A stretch of DNA of 64,000 nt from Cytophagales bacterium (GCA_022360015.1 JAKSDQ010000191.1:1-64000); one strand, 5' to 3'. Positions 19,804 to 29,140 are shown, counted from the first letter of the stretch. Numbers and translations: made by a program. The notes: a model not told the origin generated them from the letters alone.

Positions 19804-20154
19804 TTAAACGGGCTGACCTATGCAACATTTGAATATTGTCAACCCAAACTGTCTTCCGGTTCCATCGCGGAGGGAGGTGATGTTACTGTCACCGTAGATA
19901 TTACAAACACCGGCAAAATGGAAGCAGAGGAGGTAGTTCAGCCTGACATTTCTTTTCCCGAAGCTTCTTTTGTGGTACCGTAGGCAGCATCGAAGGCATT
20001 TAAGCAAGTCAGGTGAAAGCCAGTAGAAATACGCAAAGCCTCATTTGACTTTTTGCCGGCAAAACTTGCTTACTTCGGTAATGCAGGGCCAAGTAACCAG
20101 GCCGGGGGCGGGGGTAAAGTGTATATTACTCCGGGAGGTGCCTCATCCGGCTAG
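19804..20154 (+). pseudogene. GH3 beta-glucosidase, decayed C-terminal relic
   Basis: One frame reads NGLTYATFEYCQPKL, then IAEGGDVTVTVDITNTGKME, then AEEVVQPDISFPEASFVVP, a stop (TAG), AASKAFKQVR, a stop (TGA), KPVEIRKASFDFLPAKLAYF and KVYITPGGASSG with a final TAG. This is the fibronectin-like C-terminal domain of GH3 beta-glucosidases: GLSYTTFEY, TNTGxxxGEEVVQLYV, LKGFxKV.L.PGE, and F.L.P..L..... with G.Y.V..GGSS. The domain order is intact apart from the two in-frame stops. The catalytic domains are missing; the gene is dead and embedded between two usp genes. The frame stays readable to about 20282 beyond the final stop. Confidence 0.8.
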
Positions 20155-20343
20155 CGCGGTGTGTCGTTGGGCAGTCCTGCTTTTCGCGAAGTGACTCCGG
20201 AAATAAGCTCAATAATAATGGATGTCCATCGGGCGCCGACCAACGATACGGACTTCCGGAGTATGCACACGACAGATTGTATTTAATTGATAAAAATCAA
20301 AGGATAGCATGATTTAAATCATCAGTGGGATTTTTGCTATCCA

Positions 20344-20351
20344 TAATTTTG
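20344..20351 (+). promoter_or_regulatory. Candidate -7 box (TAATTTTG) of the second usp gene
   Basis: TAATTTTG fits the Bacteroidota -7 consensus and lies 24 nt before ATG 20375. The -33 element is not evident. Confidence 0.4.
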
Positions 20352-20374
20352 AACAGAATATAATTATAGATTTT

Positions 20375-21208
20375 ATGAAAAAAATATTGGTTCCTACAGA
20401 TTTTTCAGATTATTCAAAAAAAGCCATTGCGGTCGCTGTTGAAATTGCCGCTAATTCCGACGCCGAAATTATATTGTTACATTGTGTGGTTACCCGTTTG
20501 GACTGGGCATTGATGCCAGCAGAAAAACGGGAACAGTTTCCTGAAACGCAAGCTGCTACCGTTGCTGCCGAAACCATGCTCGATAGGCAGGCCAAAACCA
20601 AGATTTTTGCCAATAGCAAGGTACGAAGCATCGTGGCACATGGCGTTCCCTCAGAGCAGATAATCTTTGTAGCGAACAAACAGAAAGTTGACCTTATTAT
20701 TATGGGTTCACATGGGATCAACGAACCTCATGAATACTTCATCGGTTCCAATATCCAGAAAACACTAAGAAAGGCTTCATGTCCTATTATGATGGTGAAA
20801 AAGAACCATAAAGCCAAGGCATGGAAGAAAATGGTCTTTGCCGCTGACTTTGAGGAAGATATTAAAAAGGAATTTAAACCGATACTTACCTTGTCAAAGC
20901 TGATGGGCGCGACCATAGATCTTTTATTTGTAAATACTCCGGGGAATTTTAAGTCCAACGATGAAGCCCGCTCGTTGATGAATGAATTTAGCGGTCATTT
21001 TAAAAACGTTAAAATGAACCACGCCATTTACAACCATCATGAAGTTTACAAAGGTGTCATGCAGTATTGCAAAGAAACAAAGGCCGACTGGGTCTCACTC
21101 GTTGCGCACGACAGGCGTAGAAGACCTCAATATCTTATTGGCAACACCGAGACATTGGTGTACTATAGTGATATTCCTGTCCTCAGTGTTAATCAAAATA
21201 CAAAGTAG
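20375..21208 (+). CDS. Universal stress protein, tandem Usp domains
   Basis: A 277-residue protein with an N-terminal Usp domain MKKILVPTDFSDYSKKAI. The domain contains the motif LIIMGSHGINEPHEYFIGSN, a good match to the ATP-binding G-2x-G-9x-G(S/N) signature. A second Usp-like domain occupies about residues 150-277 (KMVFAADFEEDI ... SDIPVLSVNQ). It is similar in layout to the usp gene at 19013, so the two are probably paralogs. It has its own promoter candidate and is followed by a hairpin, which suggests a single-gene unit. Confidence 0.9.
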   Translation: MKKILVPTDFSDYSKKAIAVAVEIAANSDAEIILLHCVVTRLDWALMPAEKREQFPETQAATVAAETMLDRQAKTKIFANSKVRSIVAHGVPSEQIIFVANKQKVDLIIMGSHGINEPHEYFIGSNIQKTLRKASCPIMMVKKNHKAKAWKKMVFAADFEEDIKKEFKPILTLSKLMGATIDLLFVNTPGNFKSNDEARSLMNEFSGHFKNVKMNHAIYNHHEVYKGVMQYCKETKADWVSLVAHDRRRRPQYLIGNTETLVYYSDIPVLSVNQNTK

Positions 21209-21602
21209 TTTTAAGCGCTTCCGGTTTTCTGCTCTTTCGGCCCCCGGGCAGCCTGTAATTTTGCTGCCCTGGGCCAGGCCGGTTGACTTTGACTGATCTG
21301 GTATGTCCCAAAGTCTTTACCCGGATTTGGGTAACCCCGGCTGTTTGTATGCAAGCCTGAACATTCTATATATTCAATATATAACTTGCTGATAACCTGA
21401 TACTTATAACAAACTGAACATTATTGTAGATAATTTTTGCGATACATTAATATAATTTGTGTATATTCAATCAGTGGCTGTTCAGAAAAGTTAAAAAATC
21501 AGCCTGATGTTGTAAGAACCCGAACAATTGTTGGAACTGAATCTATGGTTTGGTAATTGTATATAAATTTGTGAATTTCGTATAATTATTGATACCAGAA
21601 TA
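21209..21602. other. AT-rich intergenic region
   Basis: Apart from the hairpin at 21239-21275 it holds only AT-rich sequence with a TATATATTCAATATATAA near-palindrome at about 21367. No gene is visible. Confidence 0.5.
21239..21275 (+). terminator. GC-rich hairpin after the second usp gene
   Basis: GGCCCCCGGGCAGC (21239-21252) pairs with GCTGCCCTGGGCC (21263-21275) across a 10-nt loop, about 30 nt after the stop codon. No T-run follows, so this may be an RNA-stabilising hairpin rather than an intrinsic terminator. Confidence 0.45.
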
Positions 21603-22226
21603 ATGAGAGAACAAGTAGAACTGCTTATTGATGAATTTGTCGATGAAATTCTGTCAAATTCCCAATTTTATCATGAGTCAGGACGAAAGCAGTACCACGC
21701 CAGATATATCTCAGTGTCAAAATTTATCAACAAACTTATCTTTAGTTTTGACCAACTTCCGAAGAGCGATGAATATCATATACGGGATATGTTTGAAAGA
21801 ATGCATAGGGATAACTACAAATCTGTTCACAGAGCAAAACTTATTTATGATCGTGAGTGGGTACTGCGGCGGTTTGAGCTTAAACTGTTTGGTGATGATC
21901 TCGTTTTCAGAAGGGTTTATAAGGAATTAAAAAGTCAAAATATATTGGCACCGGACCATCAGGTAGATTTTTCTTTGGATAACCAATTGGAGGAGCTGCT
22001 TACGGAGTTTGAAGAATTAGGTGTCCTATTCAAGAAAGGTGATATATGGCTTATAGGAGGGAAGAAATATCGCATTGAAGGAAATTTCGCCAAATCTGAT
22101 TTGTGGCTTCAGCATTTGGATGGTCGGGAAGAGGTGATCAGGCTCAGGGAATTGCTACCACTCAGGCTGAGGGATTTTTACCAAATTGTAGGCGATGGCA
22201 AAGAAGTCGGCGCAAACTCCTGTTAA
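21603..22226 (+). CDS. Hypothetical protein, 207 aa
   Basis: Not recognised. It is a charged, apparently soluble protein without signal peptide or membrane spans. The N-terminal half is helix-rich and acidic (LLIDEFVDEILSNSQFYHES). The C-terminal part has GKKYRIEGNFAKSDLWLQHL, which could be a small beta-structured module. It ends 14 bp from the stop of the convergent ParB-like gene. ATG 21603 is the first start, with no strong ribosome-binding site. Ordinary codon use suggests a real gene. Confidence 0.6.
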   Translation: MREQVELLIDEFVDEILSNSQFYHESGRKQYHARYISVSKFINKLIFSFDQLPKSDEYHIRDMFERMHRDNYKSVHRAKLIYDREWVLRRFELKLFGDDLVFRRVYKELKSQNILAPDHQVDFSLDNQLEELLTEFEELGVLFKKGDIWLIGGKKYRIEGNFAKSDLWLQHLDGREEVIRLRELLPLRLRDFYQIVGDGKEVGANSC

Positions 22227-22240
22227 ATAAATCAGAGATG

Positions 22241-23164
22241 CTACCGAATATCGGGTAGCAACAAACTTTCCAACTTGTCAATCAATGCTTTCAGCTCTTT
22301 CATGGATCGTGCATTTTTTTGCTCTATAGCCTGATTGACAGCCGATAAGATCATGCCTTTTATTCTTTGAATTCTTTGATTAGGCGCTTCGAAGATTTGA
22401 CTTTCCATGATACCGTACCCCCTGTTATCCATAACTTCAGGTTCCGGTTCAGATGATGCCAGGGAATCACCTGTAAGCTGACTTTTTAAAATATTGGCTT
22501 TGTTTATAAGATCGGCCTCGTTTTTAATGGTTTTGAAAGTGCCTTCATCGATATTTGAAAACAAAAGAATCGAGGATTTTTTTATTTTAACTTCTCCGGA
22601 TAGGATCCTGTTTTTTAAGACGGGGTTTTTTTGGCCGATCCTGTCGAGTGCCCGGGCAAATTTTGCATCCCGGTGAATGGTCATTCTGCTCACCTTAAAT
22701 TCCCGGGCCAGAAGATCTAATGTTTTTTGATCTTTTTTGGGCGGCATACCTTTTAGGTAACTCGTTTTCGTATATTCCTTGCCGCCCCAGTTCTTCTTTA
22801 CGCTTTCATACTTAACGCCACGGTAATAGCTCAACTGCAAAGGATTTAAGTTACGCCTGCCTAATTGATTATTGATCATCCACATCTTTACCTCCTTCAC
22901 GTTTTTAAAGTTGCGGACCTCCAATTTATAGGGTAAATTATGTTTTTGACATATTTGCAGCCGATTGTGACCATCTACTAATACATGCTTACCATTTGGT
23001 TTTTTCCATACAACCAAAGGATCACGGCACCCCTCATTGCGTAAATTCAGCTCCAGTTGTTTAAACTCTTCCCTGCTAAGCGGAACAATAAATTCCTTCA
23101 ACACCGCTGATATGGAAATATTTCTCTCCATCCTGTTTTCCATTATGTTTAAAAATTTAGTCAT
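22241..23164 (-). CDS. Orphan ParB-like nuclease/DNA-binding domain protein
   Basis: A protein of about 307 residues. A ParB/Sulfiredoxin-like N-terminal domain (about 15-110) contains LSREEFKQLELNLRNEGCRD followed by LVDGHNRLQICQKH, equivalent to the GEHR box of ParB. A helix-turn-helix region follows at about 145-185 (TLDLLAREFKVSRMTIHRDA). The C terminus is a helical, charged tail. No parA lies nearby, so a role in chromosome partition is unlikely; orphan members are often phage-, plasmid- or regulation-related. The frame extends to 23185 only with a TTG. ATG 23164 is used, but 23176 or 23143 are also possible. Confidence 0.75.
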   Translation of the reverse strand: MTKFLNIMENRMERNISISAVLKEFIVPLSREEFKQLELNLRNEGCRDPLVVWKKPNGKHVLVDGHNRLQICQKHNLPYKLEVRNFKNVKEVKMWMINNQLGRRNLNPLQLSYYRGVKYESVKKNWGGKEYTKTSYLKGMPPKKDQKTLDLLAREFKVSRMTIHRDAKFARALDRIGQKNPVLKNRILSGEVKIKKSSILLFSNIDEGTFKTIKNEADLINKANILKSQLTGDSLASSEPEPEVMDNRGYGIMESQIFEAPNQRIQRIKGMILSAVNQAIEQKNARSMKELKALIDKLESLLLPDIR

Positions 23165-23298
23165 ACGAACCGGCATGGAAACCAATTGCGTTCCAAGACT
23201 AAAAACATCACTTAAATATATAGCTAATGTGACTAAATAAATACAAACTCTTTGATTTTTTATACAAAAGTTCGACGATAATCAAGTTGTTCGAAATA

Positions 23299-23700
23299 CT
23301 AATTCACATTTTTAATATATTTTAACCAATTCAGCGCTTTTTCTTTGTTTGTAAATCCTTTGGTAGGAATCGGGGGATTGGACAGCACCTGAAAAGCGTT
23401 GAATGCAAGACGGTTGATGGTGCTTTTTACCAGGAATGCCCCGGCGCTTAAATAATGAAGGGCTTCTTTAGATGCCATGTACCGGCGTGTTTCTTTGTTG
23501 ATGCTGAGCAATTGTCTCATATCTACAAAAAGTGGCATGGTAGTATGATCTGAGACTTTTAACCTGTCTGCGACCACCTTCCTTCCGGCCTCTAAATTAA
23601 TGACGGTTCCTGGTTTAAATACCTCGAATATTATCCCATCCTCAATCCAGATTTCCACGTATTTATTTTCCAGGTAGTTTTGTTTCGCCCGGTTTCCCAT
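23299..23700 (-). CDS. Small STAS/SEC14-like protein (DUF7793-type)
   Basis: A 133-residue cytosolic protein. It has the layout of small Bacteroidota proteins with a SpoIIAA/STAS-like fold: short beta strands (YVEIWIEDGIIFEVF), a helix with GRKVVADRLK, then PLFVDMRQLLSINKETRRYM, a conserved-looking core, and a C-terminal helix with KEKALNWLKYI. The usual clue is the sequence of a strand followed by D-x-R. Function in this family is not established. The gene is in the same direction as the ParB-like gene but separated by 113 bp (23186-23298) from its open frame. Confidence 0.6.
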   Translation of the reverse strand: MGNRAKQNYLENKYVEIWIEDGIIFEVFKPGTVINLEAGRKVVADRLKVSDHTTMPLFVDMRQLLSINKETRRYMASKEALHYLSAGAFLVKSTINRLAFNAFQVLSNPPIPTKGFTNKEKALNWLKYIKNVN

Positions 23701-23903
23701 GGCTGCTTAAAGACTAAATGATTATTTTTTCCGTTTACCAGTAGTGCTTCTTAAAGGGTAAATTAAAAAAAAAGGGGGAAAAACTAAAATCTGACAGGTT
23801 AAAAGGGTAACGGTGTTGCTATCATTTTTTTGCTGCTTTTTAAGAAGAATCCTGTTGTGTTAAATTATAATAAATTTTTTATCTCACCTAAATTAAACCA
23901 GAT

Positions 23904-26381
23904 ATGAGAAAAACAAAAGTTGCTAATGCCAATGACATGGTTAATGATTACATTAACCGTGGCCGTACAAAAAAAGTACTGCATCTGATAACGCAGGACA
24001 AATTCTACAACGGTCGTGAAATCCGGATTGACAACAGAAAGTTCATTAATTTCGGTAGTTGTTCTTATTTGGGCCTGGAATTGGATCCCAGGCTTAAAAA
24101 CGCGGCCAAAGCCTACATTGACAAGTATGGCGTACAGTTTTCCTCCTCGCGGACCTATCTCAGGTGTACGGCTTACCACGAATGGGAAGAATTATTGACT
24201 GCGCTCTTTGAAACCCCGGTGGTAACTTTTACAAGTGTATCCCTTGGACATCATGCGGTCATTCCTGTGGTGGTGGAACCGGGAGACGCCATCATTCTTG
24301 ACCAGCAGGTACATGCCAGCGTTCAGGACCCGGCCAGGAAAATGATGCTCAACGGCGTTCATGTAGAAGCCATCAGACACAATCGACTGGATGTTCTCGA
24401 AGAAAGAATCAAGGCGCTGAACAACAGGTACCAGCGTATTTGGTTTATGATTGATGGGGTGTATTCCATGTACGGAGACTTTGCACCCATGCATGAAATT
24501 GTTGCCCTTCTGGAAAAATACCCCAAACTCTACCTGTATGCCGACGATGCGCACGGTATGAGTATTGCCGGTAAAAATGGTGCCGGAGTTATTTATCATC
24601 AGGTGCCGCACCACAAAAAAATGGTTTTAGGCACTTCTCTCAACAAAGCCTTCGGGGCAGGAGGGGGTGTTTTCCTGTTTCCCGATGAAGAATTCTGTCT
24701 TAGGGTAAAAAACTGCGCAGGTGCCTATATTTTTTCAGGAGGGCACCAGGTGCCTGTCATCGGTGCAGGTATTGCCTCGGCCAGGATTCACCTGTCCGAT
24801 GAAATCATTCAAAGGCAGGAAAGCCTGAAGGAAAAGCTTAGCTATTGTCATCAGATGCTGGAAGATTATCAGTTACCGATCCTCTCCAACCCGGAGGCCC
24901 CTATTTTTTACATCGGTGTCGGGCTTGTCAATACCTGCATGCATTTGGTGAGCTATTTGCATGATGACGGCTGTTATGTTAATACAGGTATGTTTCCGGC
25001 AGTGCCTGACCAGAGTGCCGGTGTTCGTTTTACTATCACTGCCCATCATAACAAAGAGGATATCGAATATCTGGTAGAACGCATTGCCTATCACTATCCC
25101 AGAACCTTTCGCGAATTAGGCAGAAGCGCTCAGGACGTGGTGAGGGGATTTGGACGGGTGAAGCAATTCAATCTGCTGATCGAGGGGATACCGGTAGATA
25201 TTGTTAAATCCAAGGGGTATGAAATCCAGTATGAAACTTCCATCCGGAATGTTCCCAAACACCTATGGGATGAACTGGTTGGAAGTTTAGGGGCCAACAA
25301 CTGGGATCAGATGTTGTTTTTTGAAGAAACATTTTCAGGCCGTGCAAAGAAGGAGCACAACTGGAAATTTCACTATTATCTGATCAGGGATAAAAGCGGC
25401 CACCCGGTTATCGCCACTTTTTTCACAGAAGTACTGGCCAAAGACGATATGTTTGCACCGGCTGAGGTTTCACGACAGTTGGAGCATTTGCGCCGGCAAA
25501 TGGATGATCCATATTATCTGTCCTCCCAAACCTTGACAATGGGATGTCTGCTTTCGGTGGGTGATCACATTTATATTGATAAAACCCACACGGAATGGCA
25601 AAAAGCTTTTGTTGTTTTGCTGGAATCGGTTCAAAGCCTGCGGGAAGAAAACGATATTCCTGTTTTAAGTCTGCGGGATTTTGATACGGAAGATGAATTG
25701 ATGAAAGGGTTTTTGATAGACCTGGGTTTAAAACGGGTGAGTATTCCCGACGGCCATTTAATTGATCGTTTCGAATGGAATACACCAGAGGAATTTCTTC
25801 GTCAATTAAGGGGTAAGAATAGTAAAAGTACTCATGACCGGAGAAATTATATTCGTAAGCGCGCTTTAGGTTTTGAAGATCGCTTTGAAGTAAAAATAGT
25901 CAGATCGGCTACCGCAGATGAGATACGGCATTTCAGAAGGCTTTATCTGAATGTAAGTGAAAAAAGCTATGATATCACCGGGTTCAACCTGCCTGAAAGA
26001 TTTTTTGAGAATGTATCGACTCATCCCCGGTGGGAAATCCTGGAACTAAAGCTAAAACCCGAATATGCTCCTGCAAAAGCACGCAAAGCAGTCGGGATAG
26101 CGCTTTGTTATAAGACCGACCGCTTATATAGCTTTCTGGTAACGGGCATGGATTACAATTTTTTAACTGAGCACAATGTTTATACACAGATTCTCTGGCA
26201 AACTATCAAAAGGGCAAAACAACTGGGGCTTCCTGTCAACATGGGCATAACAGCCTCTCAACCAAAAAGAAAATTCGGGGCGAAATTAATGAAGTATTCA
26301 GTCTATATACAGAATAAGGATACTTTTAAAGATATGATTGTCAATCTCTTACCTCAACGGGAGCCTAAAATCCTGAGATAG
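23904..26381 (+). CDS. Alpha-oxoamine synthase fused to a GNAT/FemAB-like acyltransferase
   Basis: An 825-residue, two-domain cytosolic protein. Residues ~1-405 form a PLP-dependent alpha-oxoamine synthase, the family of serine palmitoyltransferase, KBL, BioF, CqsA and cysteate acyltransferases. The signatures are FGSCSYLGLE, the PLP-ring region DDAHG (214-218) and the probable Schiff-base Lys248 in GTSLNKAFGAGGG. Residues ~430-815 resemble GNAT/FemAB-type N-acyltransferases (HDRRNYIRKRAL, NVYTQILWQTIKRAKQLG). A plausible product is a sphingoid- or capnine-like base acylated by the second domain, that is, a sphingolipid or sulfonolipid (inference). Family members normally have about 400 residues; the fusion is the notable point. 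The gene is monocistronic. Confidence 0.85.
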   Translation: MRKTKVANANDMVNDYINRGRTKKVLHLITQDKFYNGREIRIDNRKFINFGSCSYLGLELDPRLKNAAKAYIDKYGVQFSSSRTYLRCTAYHEWEELLTALFETPVVTFTSVSLGHHAVIPVVVEPGDAIILDQQVHASVQDPARKMMLNGVHVEAIRHNRLDVLEERIKALNNRYQRIWFMIDGVYSMYGDFAPMHEIVALLEKYPKLYLYADDAHGMSIAGKNGAGVIYHQVPHHKKMVLGTSLNKAFGAGGGVFLFPDEEFCLRVKNCAGAYIFSGGHQVPVIGAGIASARIHLSDEIIQRQESLKEKLSYCHQMLEDYQLPILSNPEAPIFYIGVGLVNTCMHLVSYLHDDGCYVNTGMFPAVPDQSAGVRFTITAHHNKEDIEYLVERIAYHYPRTFRELGRSAQDVVRGFGRVKQFNLLIEGIPVDIVKSKGYEIQYETSIRNVPKHLWDELVGSLGANNWDQMLFFEETFSGRAKKEHNWKFHYYLIRDKSGHPVIATFFTEVLAKDDMFAPAEVSRQLEHLRRQMDDPYYLSSQTLTMGCLLSVGDHIYIDKTHTEWQKAFVVLLESVQSLREENDIPVLSLRDFDTEDELMKGFLIDLGLKRVSIPDGHLIDRFEWNTPEEFLRQLRGKNSKSTHDRRNYIRKRALGFEDRFEVKIVRSATADEIRHFRRLYLNVSEKSYDITGFNLPERFFENVSTHPRWEILELKLKPEYAPAKARKAVGIALCYKTDRLYSFLVTGMDYNFLTEHNVYTQILWQTIKRAKQLGLPVNMGITASQPKRKFGAKLMKYSVYIQNKDTFKDMIVNLLPQREPKILR

Positions 26382-27085
26382 TTTTAATGGGCTGTTGTAT
26401 TTATATAAAGCTCTTATACTCATAGAAGTCATAGTATGACTCAGATCGGGGGTCATGTCATCATCGTTTAAAATCATGAAAAACAGGGAATATACCGATC
26501 ATTGATTCTCTAATAGTCATACTATGACTATCACCTATTAAAAGCCCCAACACCCCCCTTAACGACAATTTATCAAATCTAAATCTATCTCATGCCCCCA
26601 TCCCTGTTTTTACACCATTCCCCATCCGCCGTCCCGTTCCTTCTTTCCCTGAAATCAAGGCGGTGGTATCGGCGTTCTTGATGGTTAACTCCCCGGTGTC
26701 CCGGGAACCTGTTATGTCAAGGTTATCAATTCGTTAATTTTTATGTGAGATGACGTCCCATTTACTCAATAAAACAAGATTTTCATCATAGGACATGAAA
26801 CTGCGCAGCAAAAAACTTAATCCCGGAATTATAAAATTTTAATTGGGATCGTTCCCGGAAAAAGATTTCTATGATATTATTTGGACAATGAATATATTCG
26901 TGGGCGTAAGGTCGGGAGCACTTATAGAATTAACTGTTTTCCGAGAGAATCAGATGATAATATTTTTTGAAAGATTTTTTTTAGCGACAATAATTTACCT
27001 TGAATTATACCTTTCCATCCTTTGGTTTTCAGTGTAAGGGTGGGTCAGCTTCTTAAAGTCTTTACAGAGCAAAGAGCGATTGATT
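26382..27085. other. Intergenic region with paired short palindromes
   Basis: It holds AGTCATAGTATGACT (about 26426) and, about 85 bp on, ATAGTCATACTATGACTAT (about 26514). The sequence at about 26590-26660 is C/T-rich (CACCATTCCCCATCC), like the tract at 60600-60780. A 64-codon TTG-start frame (26843-27037) is unconvincing. The promoter of the hexuronate operon should lie near the right end. Confidence 0.5.
26426..26533. repeat. Pair of short inverted palindromes
   Basis: AGTCATAGTATGACT (7+1+7) and ATAGTCATACTATGACTAT (9+1+9) are both perfect palindromes around one central base and share the core AGTCATA-N-TATGACT. An imperfect relative (AGTCATACATAGTATGAC) lies at about 42742. They could be operator sites or parts of small repeats. 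Confidence 0.55.
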
Positions 27086-27904
27086 ATGAAGACCAATTTA
27101 TTTGACATTACGAATAAGGTGGTGGTTGTGACCGGAGGAACCGGTGTACTAGGGCATGCGATGGTCAAGGGTCTGGCTATGGCAGGGGCCAAGATAGGGA
27201 TCCTGGGAAGAAGGGAAGAAATTGCCTGTTCCAGGGCAGAGGAAATCAGGGAACTCGGGGGCCAGGCGATACCTCTCAAAGCGGATGTTTTACAAATAAA
27301 TGAACTGGAGCTTGCCTATGACCGGATTATAGGTGAGTGGGGAAGGGTCGATGTTTTAATCAACGCGGCAGGTGGCAATATGCCCGGAGCGACTATTATG
27401 CCAGATCAAACTTTCCTGGATCTTTCACCTGAACACCTAAAAAAGGTGATGGATTTGAACCAACTGGGTACCATTTTTCCCAACCAGGTATTTGTCAAAA
27501 GCATGATTGAAAATAAAAGCGGGACAGTGATCAACATTTCGTCGATGGCAGCCCAGAGGCCACTGACAAGGGTGGTGGGTTATGCAGCATCAAAAGCGGC
27601 CATTGACAATTTCACACGCTGGCTGGCTGTTGAAATGGCCCGGAAATTTGGTGAAGGGATCAGGGTCAACGCAGTTGCCCCGGGGTTTTTTCTCACAGAA
27701 CAAAACAGAAGCCTGTTGTTACAGGAAAATGGTGAGGTAACCGAACGTGGTAAATTAGTGATACAACATACCCCAATGAACCGATTCGGAGCCCCGGAAG
27801 AGCTGGTGGGAACAATCATCTGGCTTTGCAGCGAAGCAGCACGCTTTGTAACAGGGACGGTGATTCCCGTTGACGGAGGATTTAGTGCTTCTACCGGAAT
27901 ATGA
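27086..27904 (+). CDS. SDR-family D-mannonate oxidoreductase (fructuronate reductase)
   Basis: A 272-residue NAD(P)-dependent short-chain dehydrogenase. Cofactor motif: VVTGGTGVLGHAM. Active site: NISSMA...YAASKAA. C-terminal family motif: VTGTVIPVDGGFSA. It begins the hexuronate operon directly before uxuA, and SDR enzymes of this type in this setting reduce D-fructuronate to D-mannonate in place of the classical UxuB. The assignment rests on context, since SDR substrates cannot be read from motifs alone. ATG 27086 is preferred to the upstream TTG (27080). Confidence 0.85.
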   Translation: MKTNLFDITNKVVVVTGGTGVLGHAMVKGLAMAGAKIGILGRREEIACSRAEEIRELGGQAIPLKADVLQINELELAYDRIIGEWGRVDVLINAAGGNMPGATIMPDQTFLDLSPEHLKKVMDLNQLGTIFPNQVFVKSMIENKSGTVINISSMAAQRPLTRVVGYAASKAAIDNFTRWLAVEMARKFGEGIRVNAVAPGFFLTEQNRSLLLQENGEVTERGKLVIQHTPMNRFGAPEELVGTIIWLCSEAARFVTGTVIPVDGGFSASTGI

Positions 27905-27940
27905 ATAAACATAGGAACGGTTACTAACAACAAATACATA

Positions 27941-27946
27941 AAGGAG
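27941..27946 (+). promoter_or_regulatory. Strong Shine-Dalgarno AAGGAG before the TTG start of uxuA
   Basis: AAGGAG stands 9 nt before TTG 27956, at ideal spacing, and fixes this unusual start codon. Strong Shine-Dalgarno sites are uncommon in this genome type. Confidence 0.75.
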
Positions 27947-27955
27947 ATTATAAAA

Positions 27956-29140
27956 TTGGCACTACAACAAACATGGCGATGGTTTGGACCGGATGATCCC
28001 GTGCAGCTTTCTGATATCAGGCAGGCTGGAGCGACAGGTATTGTTACCGCCCTGCATCAAATCCCAAACGGCGCTGTTTGGCCGGTGGAAGATATCAGGG
28101 AAAGGCAGCAACTCATTAAACAAAACGGATTGGAATGGGTGGTTGTGGAGAGTGTGCCGGTCCATGAAAGTATTAAAACCCGAACCGGCCAGTTTGAAAT
28201 GTACCTTGAAAATTATAAGCAAACGCTTATTAACCTGGCAGCATGTGATATCCGCACAGTTTGTTACAATTTCATGCCAGTATTGGACTGGACGCGCACG
28301 GACCTCGAATATCCCATGCCGGATGGTTCGCTGGCGTTAAGATTTGATTGGATTGCATTGGCTGCCTTTGATGTCTTTATGCTAAAGCGACCGGGGGCAG
28401 AAAATGAATATACGGAAAAATTGCTGGCGGATGCCCGCTCTTATTTTGAAAAGTTGGATGAGCCAGGCAGGGAAAAGTTACAAAAAACGATTTTAGCAGG
28501 CCTGCCGGGTTCTGAGGGAAGCTATGATCTGACAGATTTTAATAAAGCCTGCGAATCGTATAACCAAATCGATGCAGAAAAGCTCAAGCGTCATCTCGTT
28601 CATTTTCTGGAAGAGGTGATACCGACTGCAGCCTCGGCCGGTGTTAACATGTGCATTCATCCTGATGACCCGCCTTTTTCGATTTTTGGTTTACCAAGGG
28701 TCGTTAGTACGGAAGATGATGTGTCTGAATTATTACGAAGTGTTGATGATCCTGCCAACGGCTTAACCTTTTGCACGGGCTCTTTCGGCGCCCGGGGGGA
28801 CAATGATCTCCCCGGAATGATTGAACGATGGGGCGATCGTATTCATTTTATACATCTGAGGAGTACTGAGCGCGATGTGAGGGGCAACTTTTTTGAAGCT
28901 AACCACCTGGAAGGTGATGTCGATATGTTTCGTGTCATGAAAGCCTTGCTGAGGGAGGTGCAAAAAAGAAAAAGTAAAGGTAATAAGCATTGGGCGATTC
29001 CCATGAGACCGGATCATGGTCATAAAATGTTGGATGATATGCATAAAAAAGGCAACCCCGGCTATTCCGGCATTGGAAGATTGAGAGGACTGGCAGAACT
29101 AAGGGGGTTGGAAATGGGGATAGAACGAACTTTATCATGA
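27956..29140 (+). CDS. uxuA: Mannonate dehydratase
   Basis: A 394-residue cytosolic enzyme that dehydrates D-mannonate to 2-keto-3-deoxy-D-gluconate. Family signatures are [19 protein letters not shown] near the N terminus, [24 protein letters not shown], and HFIHLRS followed by [11 protein letters not shown], which supply the metal and substrate ligands (His, Asp, Cys). Length equals that of E. coli UxuA (394). The start is TTG 27956, selected because of the AAGGAG at 27941 and the normal N terminus it gives. It lies 51 bp after the SDR gene and 4 bp before uxaC. Confidence 0.95.
   Translation: MALQQTWRWFGPDDPVQLSDIRQAGATGIVTALHQIPNGAVWPVEDIRERQQLIKQNGLEWVVVESVPVHESIKTRTGQFEMYLENYKQTLINLAACDIRTVCYNFMPVLDWTRTDLEYPMPDGSLALRFDWIALAAFDVFMLKRPGAENEYTEKLLADARSYFEKLDEPGREKLQKTILAGLPGSEGSYDLTDFNKACESYNQIDAEKLKRHLVHFLEEVIPTAASAGVNMCIHPDDPPFSIFGLPRVVSTEDDVSELLRSVDDPANGLTFCTGSFGARGDNDLPGMIERWGDRIHFIHLRSTERDVRGNFFEANHLEGDVDMFRVMKALLREVQKRKSKGNKHWAIPMRPDHGHKMLDDMHKKGNPGYSGIGRLRGLAELRGLEMGIERTLS

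Noticed and set aside
22241-23164. Chromosome partition system (parAB) or replication origin
   Set aside because: No ParA-type ATPase and no parS-like or DnaA-box cluster was seen around the ParB-like gene.
26843-27037. 64-codon frame upstream of the hexuronate operon
   Set aside because: TTG start without ribosome-binding site and unconvincing sequence; probably the 5' leader and promoter region.
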